Made by a program: the position numbers and the translations under genes | Source: an uncultured Clostridia bacterium | Lineage (GTDB): Bacteria > Bacillota > Clostridia > Oscillospirales > Acutalibacteraceae | Length of the DNA: 12,721 nucleotides | Assembly (NCBI GenBank): GCA_945875045.1 | Contig: CAMCIX010000014.1 | Location: 1-12,721, forward strand | Reading direction: 5' to 3' | Part shown: positions 8,232 through 12,721 of the stretch, piece by piece | How the letters are laid out: each line of letters starts with the position of its first letter | How positions within the stretch are numbered: the first letter of the stretch is position 1 | The notes under the pieces: model-generated | Seen by the model: the letters and a program-made list of their open reading frames with translations, nothing else | Told to the model about the DNA's origin: nothing | The model's database searches: none

Positions 8232-9020
8232 ATGTTGAAAAATATTAAAAAAGAAGCAAAAAGAATTATATTTTCATATTATTTTAAGCTTATATTGCCT
8301 AGTCTTATATATATGTTTTCTAATGCAGCCTTATATTTAATTATTAATCAAGTTATGGCTTTTAATGAATGGTATTTATATTCTGAGGTTATAAAAATTC
8401 TAATAATTCTTGCTATGCTAATACTCTGTTTTATAATTAATCCGATTTCTTTAAATTTGTTATTTAAAATTACCGTATTATTAGTAAATGAGGAAAGGTC
8501 AATACTGAATGATATTATTTATTATTTAAAGTCGTTGACAACTGTAAAGAGAATAATCATTATAAACTGTATACCTAGGTCGCTTCAACTACTAAGCCTA
8601 TTGTTTTCAAGCAATAGATTCTATATGGGTACAAATAATTCATTGGCGCTTATCGTTGTAGCAATAATTGTAATTATTGCAGACTATAAACTATTTATAT
8701 CAAATTATTGTCTTGTGCTTTCAAACTGTGCAGCAAAGACAGCTATAACGAATTCTATTGGTTATATGAAAAAGAATTTAGGTAATTACATATATTATAA
8801 ACTTTCTTTTATTGTATGGTACTTGTTTGCTGCAACGTTAAGAATTATATTTGAAATACTTATTACTGGAGATGTGAACGCTATTCTACATAACTATAAT
8901 TTGCCGTTTTTAGATGCATTTAAGTATTTTGAATATGGGGTTGGATTATTTCTGTGTCCTTATTTATATGTTACGCAAACTCTTTTCTGCCGTCATATTA
9001 TTGATAATACAAAGCAATAA
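8232..9020 (+). CDS. DUF975-like multi-pass membrane protein, candidate immunity protein
   Basis: A 262-residue integral membrane protein with about six hydrophobic segments (about 18-40, 53-76, 107-126, 138-160, 190-213, 232-252). The end resembles DUF975 proteins: a helix like AITNSIGYMKKNLGNYIYYK, then LSFIVWYLF, then YGVGLFLCPYLYVTQTLF, matching the family pattern of 'S...MKG.....L.LSFI.W.L ... GIG....PY...A...FY'. It starts 22 bases after the Rhs stop, with its own strong RBS, so it is probably co-transcribed. Its place, between a toxin tip and an orphan tip, is where Rhs immunity genes sit. The gene is very AT-rich (14 G/C in 60 bases at 8281-8340), unlike the Rhs core (29 of 60 at 7321-7380), suggesting acquisition with the toxin tip. 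The immunity role is inferred; an unrelated membrane cargo gene is the alternative. Confidence 0.65.
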   Translation: MLKNIKKEAKRIIFSYYFKLILPSLIYMFSNAALYLIINQVMAFNEWYLYSEVIKILIILAMLILCFIINPISLNLLFKITVLLVNEERSILNDIIYYLKSLTTVKRIIIINCIPRSLQLLSLLFSSNRFYMGTNNSLALIVVAIIVIIADYKLFISNYCLVLSNCAAKTAITNSIGYMKKNLGNYIYYKLSFIVWYLFAATLRIIFEILITGDVNAILHNYNLPFLDAFKYFEYGVGLFLCPYLYVTQTLFCRHIIDNTKQ

Positions 9021-9037
9021 TAGCAAAACTGAATATT

Positions 9038-9403
9038 TTACAACCTAGACCGAAACCGAGTCTAAGTACGATGCGTTCGGGAACATTACAAAAGGTCAAA
9101 CCGTTTCTTCAATCGGATACAGCGGAGAATATTTGGACGCCGAAACAGGGCTTTATTACCTGACTGCCCGTTTTTATGATCCCGAAACAGGACGTTTTAC
9201 GCAGGAGGACGATTGGCTGACAGAAGGTCCGAATCTGTATATTTACTGCCGAAATAATCCAGTTATGTATTCAGACCCGTCCGGGCATTGCAGTGCGATC
9301 GACCTTGTGTACTATAGACGCAGAGGTGATATGGCTACACTTGAAAAGCTTAAGCGTATCATTGCAAACGGTGAATGTGATCCTAAATATCATTATGATT
9401 CAA
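9038..9403 (+). repeat. Rhs core recombination arm, copy 2 (orphan tip)
   Basis: Near-exact copy of 7203-7568, beginning 18 bases after the stop of the membrane protein gene. The six differences include C to T at 9046, turning a Gln codon (CAG) into TAG in the shared frame, and G to A at 9091 (Glu to Lys). All mismatches lie near the two ends of the repeat, with 246 identical bases between them, as expected after a recent duplication or gene conversion. Confidence 0.97.
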
Positions 9404-9938
9404 ATGAAATTAACAATGTGTATTCCGTTAATAATTACACTTGGGCTATATATGTTACAGATTATTCTTCGGACGGTTTACCTGTAGTTGGACATGCAAG
9501 GTTATATATTGAAGACAATTCTGGAAAATGGTGGTTAACGGAATTTACAGGAACAAAACCATCAAATGCAAAAGTTTACTGTTACAAAGTTGAGATTGAA
9601 GATATTTTAACGATTTAAATAAAGGGTTGTTTAAACTTAATTTTGGGCTTATTAATATAAATTTAACAGGTACAGAATTCTGTGTTTTAAAAGGGGATTT
9701 TTCTAAGAGCTTAACCATGGCCAAGAAATATAAAAAGGAAGATAATTATCCTGAATACAAATTCTTTACAAATAATTGTTTAACATATGTTCAAACTATT
9801 TTGAGTTATGCAAAAAGTGATGAATATTCTGTTCAATTCTTATTTGATCACCCTTTAACAATTATTCCGTCTGAATTCAACAAACAAATTATTGCCGTAC
9901 GATTTTTAGAGCAATTTGAGTATTCCGCGAAAAACTGA
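9049..9938 (+). pseudogene. Orphan Rhs toxin tip with papain-like (permuted NlpC/P60-type) motifs, frameshifted and truncated
   Basis: After an in-frame TAG at 9046-9048 the Rhs frame runs through the core and KYHYD, then into a different tip. That tip contains VVGHARLYIED (His codon 9493-9495) and, further on, FFTNNCLTYVQTIL (Cys codon 9777-9779). A His-first, Cys-later order with GHxxxY and NNC is seen in permuted papain-like peptidases (LRAT/NlpC-P60 type), and similar tips occur in Firmicute Rhs proteins. The two motifs lie in different frames: frame 1 stops at 9616-9618, while frame 0 is open to 9938. Adding one A in the run at about 9605-9610 would join them as EDILNDLNKGLF, so a one-base deletion (or a sequencing error) is likely. 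There is no proper start or RBS. The TGA at 9936-9938 belongs to the IS21 end, so the natural C-terminus is lost. Possibly a silent donor for tip switching. Confidence 0.72.
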
Positions 9939-10012
9939 ACACCTTGACCGCTCAAGTTGAACAGTCTGACCGCTAAAATTGAACAGTACGGCCGCAGAGG
10001 TTGAACACCCTG
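9936..10012 (+). repeat. Left terminal array of IS21 element (four 22-bp units)
   Basis: TGAACA boxes begin at 9936, 9958, 9980 and 10002, an exact 22-bp period. The unit approximates TGAACAGTNNGACCGC plus an A-rich spacer. The third unit has GGCCGC in place of GACCGC, and the fourth keeps only the first part. The array mirrors the right end and is the expected IstA binding region; IS21 elements are known for multiple terminal repeats. Confidence 0.9.
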
Positions 10013-10037
10013 CAATTAAGGTAACAGTAACACCCGC

Positions 10038-10066
10038 TTCAATGCACAGCAGACGGTCGGTATAAT
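10038..10066 (+). promoter_or_regulatory. Probable istA promoter
   Basis: A perfect -10 box TATAAT at 10061-10066 has a weak -35 candidate TTCAAT at 10038-10043, 17 bases upstream. It lies 52 bases before the istA start, which has a strong RBS (TAGGAGGT at 10103-10110). An imperfect inverted repeat (CACCCGCTTC at 10031-10040 against GAAAGCGGTG at 10082-10091) brackets the -10 region and could damp expression. Confidence 0.55.
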
Positions 10067-10117
10067 GGATATATGCACTGCGAAAGCGGTGTAAATATTC
10101 ATTAGGAGGTCAAGAAT

Positions 10118-11653
10118 ATGACCAATTATCGAGAGATACTGAGGCTGGACAGCCTCGGTCTCAACAAAACCCAAATAGCCGACGCCTGCGACTGTTCAAG
10201 AACTACAGTAATAGCGGTGCTTCGGCGAGCTGAAGAGGTAGGACTTTGCTACCCTTTGCCTGAAAACCTTTCAGACAAAGAACTGTCTATGAAGCTGCAT
10301 CTGTCTGCTCAGAGTAAGCCTATGTACAAAATGCCGGACTACGAATATGTACATAAAGAACTGCAAAAGAGCGGTGTTACACTGAAGCTCTTATGGCTTG
10401 AATACTGTGAGAAATGCCGTGAAAACGGAGAATTGCCGTATCATTCTACGCAGTTTAACAAGTATTACAGTGACTATGCCATTAAAACAAATGCAACGAT
10501 GCATTTAAACCACAAGCCCGGTGAAATTATGCAGGTAGATTGGGCGGGCGATACAGCCTCTGTTATCGACACCGTAACGGGCGAAATAATACCGGCATAT
10601 CTTTTTGTGGCTTCTTTGCCGTATAGCGGATATGCCTATGTAGAAGCTTTTTTCTCTATGAATCAGGAATGCTGGATAGCAGCCCATGTAAATGCCTTTA
10701 AATACTTTGGCGGTGTTACCCGTATTCTTCAGTGCGACAATTTAAAAACAGGAGTTATCTCTCACGGCAGAACCGAGGTTACACTTAATAAGGCGTACAG
10801 TGAAATGGCAGAGCATTACGGTACTGCAATTCTGCCCTGTAGAGTAAGGTCGCCAAAGGATAAGGCTATGGTAGAAGGCACTGTAGGTGTAATTACAAAC
10901 TTTGTCCTTGGCGCTTTGAGAAACAGAAGGTTTTTATCCTTGCCGGAGTTAAATGAAGCAATATGGGAACGCTTAGGAATTCTTAATAATGCTCCGTTTC
11001 AAAAGCGTGAGGGTAGCCGTGCTACCGCTTTTGAGGATGAAAAAGCATTTTTGTTACCCTTACCGCCAAGACCCTTTGAATTATCCGAATGGAAAATTGC
11101 AACGGTAGCACCAAATTACCATATTAGTATAGAAAAACAAAACTACTCTGTACCTTATGAATATATTAAGCAAAAGGTGGATGTACGAATTACAAAATCC
11201 ACTATCGAGGTTTTCTTCGGTGGTAACCGTATCGCTTCCCATCCAAGACTGTACGGCAGATTAAATCAGTACAGCACCGTAGAAGCACATATGCCGCCTA
11301 ATCATCAGCAATACATTCAATGGAACGGTGAGCGTTTTGTTAAGTGGGCAGCTAAGATAGGAATAAATACCAAAACAGCAGTAAGTGCCATACTCAGCGG
11401 ATACAAGATAGAACAGCAGGGTTACAAGGCTTGTATGGGCATTTTAAAGCTTGCGGACAAGTATTCTCCCGAAAGATTGGAAAATGCCTGTAAAAAGGCG
11501 TTAACCTTTACTCCAAGACCCTCCCTTAAAAACATACAGGCAATTCTTTCTTCAGGTCAAGATAAGGAACAACCCCCGGAAGAAGAAAAGCCATCATCAT
11601 CGCAATACGGGTTTACCCGTGGAGTAGAGTATTATGCAGGGAGGAAAAACTAA
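10118..11653 (+). CDS. istA: IS21-family transposase IstA
   Basis: This 511-residue DDE transposase cuts and joins the IS ends together with IstB. Residues 1-42 form an N-terminal helix-turn-helix (LGLNKTQIADACDCSRTTVI), which should bind the terminal repeats. The catalytic core has Asp141 in MQVDWAGD, Asp207 in LQCDNLKTG and Glu253 in PKDKAMVEG, matching the IS21 DDE pattern. A C-terminal Mu-type beta domain follows (for example KQNYSVPYEYI), as in other IstA proteins. The RBS TAGGAGGT is 7 bases from the ATG. The stop overlaps the istB start by one base. No break or missing catalytic residue is seen, so the element should be functional apart from the tip outside the window. Confidence 0.96.
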   Translation: MTNYREILRLDSLGLNKTQIADACDCSRTTVIAVLRRAEEVGLCYPLPENLSDKELSMKLHLSAQSKPMYKMPDYEYVHKELQKSGVTLKLLWLEYCEKCRENGELPYHSTQFNKYYSDYAIKTNATMHLNHKPGEIMQVDWAGDTASVIDTVTGEIIPAYLFVASLPYSGYAYVEAFFSMNQECWIAAHVNAFKYFGGVTRILQCDNLKTGVISHGRTEVTLNKAYSEMAEHYGTAILPCRVRSPKDKAMVEGTVGVITNFVLGALRNRRFLSLPELNEAIWERLGILNNAPFQKREGSRATAFEDEKAFLLPLPPRPFELSEWKIATVAPNYHISIEKQNYSVPYEYIKQKVDVRITKSTIEVFFGGNRIASHPRLYGRLNQYSTVEAHMPPNHQQYIQWNGERFVKWAAKIGINTKTAVSAILSGYKIEQQGYKACMGILKLADKYSPERLENACKKALTFTPRPSLKNIQAILSSGQDKEQPPEEEKPSSSQYGFTRGVEYYAGRKN

Positions 11654-12399
11654 TGTTAACAGAAAATACAGTTACTAAACTACAGGAAATGAAGCTTACA
11701 GCTATGGCAAGAGCCTTTAAGGAGCAGCTTACCGACCCTAATATTAACGGATTAGCTTTTGAAGATAGGTTCGGTCTTTTGGTAGACCAAGAATGGACAT
11801 CCCGTAAAAACAATCATCTTAAAAGATTAATAAAGCAGGCAAAATTTTCGGAAACGGGTGCTTGTGTTGAGGATATTGAATACCACTCGGACCGAAATTT
11901 AGAGTCTGCTCAAATAGCAAGGCTTGCTTCCTGCAACTACATTGCAGAAAGGCACAACATACTGTTACTCGGTGCTACCGGCAGCGGTAAAACCTATCTC
12001 GCCTGTGCGTTAGGTATGGCAGCAGTAAGGAATTTTTTGTCGGTCAGATATGTTAGACTTCCCGAGCTTTTAACCGAGCTTGCGATTGCACGCAGCAGCG
12101 GTAATTACAGAAAGGTGATCGCTCAATACAAAAAGCCGGCATTACTAATTTTAGACGAATGGTTACTATATCCCCTTAAAGAAACCGAAGCCAGAGATTT
12201 ACTTGAAATTGCAGAGGCGAGATACAAAAAGGCATCCACCATTTTTTGCTCTCAATTCGATGTGCCGGGATGGCCTGAAAAGTTAGGTGACCCAATAATA
12301 GCAGATGCAATATGTGACCGCATTGTACACGATTCATATTCGGTAGTTATTGAATGCAAGGAATCTATGCGCAAACGCAAAGGCGTTACGGAGATATAA
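11653..12399 (+). CDS. istB: IS21-family helper ATPase IstB
   Basis: This 248-residue AAA+ ATPase selects target DNA and stimulates IstA. The Walker A motif GATGSGKT is at residues 107-114, Walker B LLILDEW at 164-170, and a probable arginine finger lies in ICDRIVHDS near residue 223. The N-terminal helical domain (about 1-70) is the normal IstA-contact region of the family. Length is usual. The start ATG overlaps the istA stop (TAATG at 11651-11655), with a GGGAGG ribosome site inside the end of istA, so the two are translationally coupled. It is intact. Confidence 0.96.
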   Translation: MLTENTVTKLQEMKLTAMARAFKEQLTDPNINGLAFEDRFGLLVDQEWTSRKNNHLKRLIKQAKFSETGACVEDIEYHSDRNLESAQIARLASCNYIAERHNILLLGATGSGKTYLACALGMAAVRNFLSVRYVRLPELLTELAIARSSGNYRKVIAQYKKPALLILDEWLLYPLKETEARDLLEIAEARYKKASTIFCSQFDVPGWPEKLGDPIIADAICDRIVHDSYSVVIECKESMRKRKGVTEI

Positions 12400-12401
12400 T
12401 A

Positions 12402-12430
12402 GCACCTACGGTGCATCGGACGCTGTCCGA
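12402..12430 (+). other. Two tandem short hairpins directly after istB
   Basis: GCACC-TAC-GGTGC (12402-12414) and TCGGAC-GCT-GTCCGA (12416-12430) are perfect stems of 5 and 6 bp with three-base loops, separated by one base and starting 2 bases after the istB stop. No U-run follows, so they are not classical terminators. They may protect the 3' end of the istAB mRNA; function is not shown. Confidence 0.5.
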
Positions 12431-12459
12431 ACCTGAGGTTTAACGCATTAAAGGTTTTC

Positions 12460-12531
12460 CGGGAAGAGTGAAGAAGCGTGATTACAATGCAAAAAAAGAG
12501 TGACCCCGATCATACGGCATCACTCTTCCCG
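12460..12531 (+). other. Large inverted repeat with an alternative inner stem
   Basis: CGGGAAGAGTGA at 12460-12471 is the perfect reverse complement of TCACTCTTCCCG at 12520-12531 (12 bp). The right arm can instead pair with AAGAGTGA at 12496-12503, so two mutually exclusive hairpins exist. This lies in the roughly 230-base stretch between istB and the right repeat array, in which I see no gene. Confidence 0.6.
12491..12527 (-). terminator. Rho-independent terminator on the minus strand, facing into the IS
   Basis: Read on the minus strand, AAGAGTGA ... TCACTCTT (stem arms 12527-12520 and 12503-12496) with an inner CCG/CGG pairing is followed by a run of T (complement of the A-run at 12491-12497). 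This is the form of an intrinsic terminator. It would stop transcripts entering from the right flank before they run antisense through istB and istA, a known protective strategy of IS elements. It would not end the istAB mRNA. Confidence 0.65.
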
Positions 12532-12633
12532 CTAAACCCCGCTTACAGCGCTCGTGTCGCTCCTCAGCGTTGCACTATCCTCTGCTGCGGTTAAAAGCAT
12601 ATTTATGATACCATTTTACTTTATTGCCGTCAA

Positions 12634-12721
12634 TGTACAATCTATGCGGTCGCACTGTTCAATTCAGGCGGTTTGACTGTTCAATTTGGGCGGTCGCACT
12701 GTTCAATTCAAAACGGTCAGG
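12634..12721 (-). repeat. Right terminal array of IS21 element (22-bp units, last unit cut by window end)
   Basis: TGTTCA boxes (minus-strand TGAACA) start at 12656, 12678 and 12700, with a degenerate TGTACA at 12634, all exactly 22 bp apart. A terminal box is predicted at 12722, just beyond the window. Minus-strand units read TGAACAGTGCGACCGC and similar, the same as on the left. The right array has one more recognisable unit than the left. Confidence 0.88.

Larger units (their letters stand above)
9936..12721 (+). mobile_element. IS21-family insertion sequence (right tip about 6 bp beyond the window)
   Basis: It contains istA and istB in the standard order and is bounded by inverted arrays of 22-bp repeats. 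The left end reads TGAACACCTTGACCG from 9936. The right end reads CGGTCAGG at 12714-12721 and, by the 22-bp period and symmetry with the left end, should finish with TGTTCA at about 12727, giving TG...CA tips. Expected length is about 2.79 kb, at the long end for the family, partly because of a roughly 320-bp non-coding right segment. No target duplication can be checked because the right flank is missing. Confidence 0.9.

Noticed and set aside
9133..9135. TTG start for a free-standing orphan tip protein
   Set aside because: A GGAG lies only 5 bases upstream, but the same bases occur inside the main gene as ordinary codons; nothing shows independent translation.
9627..9938. Separate small gene starting at ATG 9627
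   Set aside because: No RBS, and its sequence continues the orphan tip in the shifted frame, including the Cys motif; it is the second half of a broken gene.
9936..10012. Short regularly spaced repeats as a CRISPR array
   Set aside because: 22-bp units are head-to-tail without unique spacers, match the opposite end of the element in inverted form, and flank istAB; they are IS terminal repeats.
12532..12633. Possible small gene or RNA in the right non-coding part of the IS
   Set aside because: No start with RBS, no sustained open frame with protein-like character, and no clear structure beyond the hairpins listed.

Overview
The window looks like an assembly contig from a low-GC Gram-positive bacterium, most likely a gut-type clostridium (Ruminococcaceae/Oscillospiraceae or a relative). 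The reasons are AT-rich DNA, strong AGGAGG-type ribosome binding sites, a secreted subtilase, a dockerin-like repeat and a polymorphic toxin of the Rhs/WapA type. Species cannot be read from the sequence. The first 46 bases are not genomic: they match an Illumina Nextera adapter, including what looks like the i7 index N707. The last bases stop about 6 bp before the expected end of an IS21-family element. Both ends are therefore typical short-read contig ends.

Layout, left to right, all genes on the + strand. (1) 122-8209 encodes a 2,695-residue secreted protein. It has a signal peptide, an I9-like propeptide, a complete subtilisin-type (S8) protease domain, a helical linker, a long Rhs/YD-repeat shell with a dockerin-like module embedded in it, the Rhs core ending in DPSG, and a C-terminal variable region (CT) that is the predicted toxin. 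(2) 8232-9020 encodes a 262-residue multi-pass membrane protein resembling DUF975, directly behind the toxin end and placed as its probable immunity protein. (3) 9038-9403 is a nearly exact copy (about 98%, 6 mismatches counted by hand in 366 bp) of the core-encoding end of the large gene. It is fused to a different CT with papain-like His and Cys motifs. This is an orphan Rhs tip, broken by an in-frame TAG, a probable one-base frameshift and an IS insertion. (4) 9936 to past the right edge is an IS21-family element with istA (transposase) and istB (ATPase), bounded by arrays of 22-bp repeats.

Taken together, the left 10 kb reads as a contact- or surface-delivered toxin locus with a replaceable warhead. 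The main gene carries one toxin, its likely immunity gene follows, and a second toxin tip lies behind a shared recombination arm. Recombination between the two arms would delete 1,835 bp and swap both toxin and immunity gene. In this genome the second tip is decayed, and the IS has cut off whatever followed it, presumably including its immunity gene. The most unusual points are the joining of a subtilase, an Rhs shell and a dockerin-like module in one polypeptide, an unrecognised 214-residue CT, and the switching architecture.
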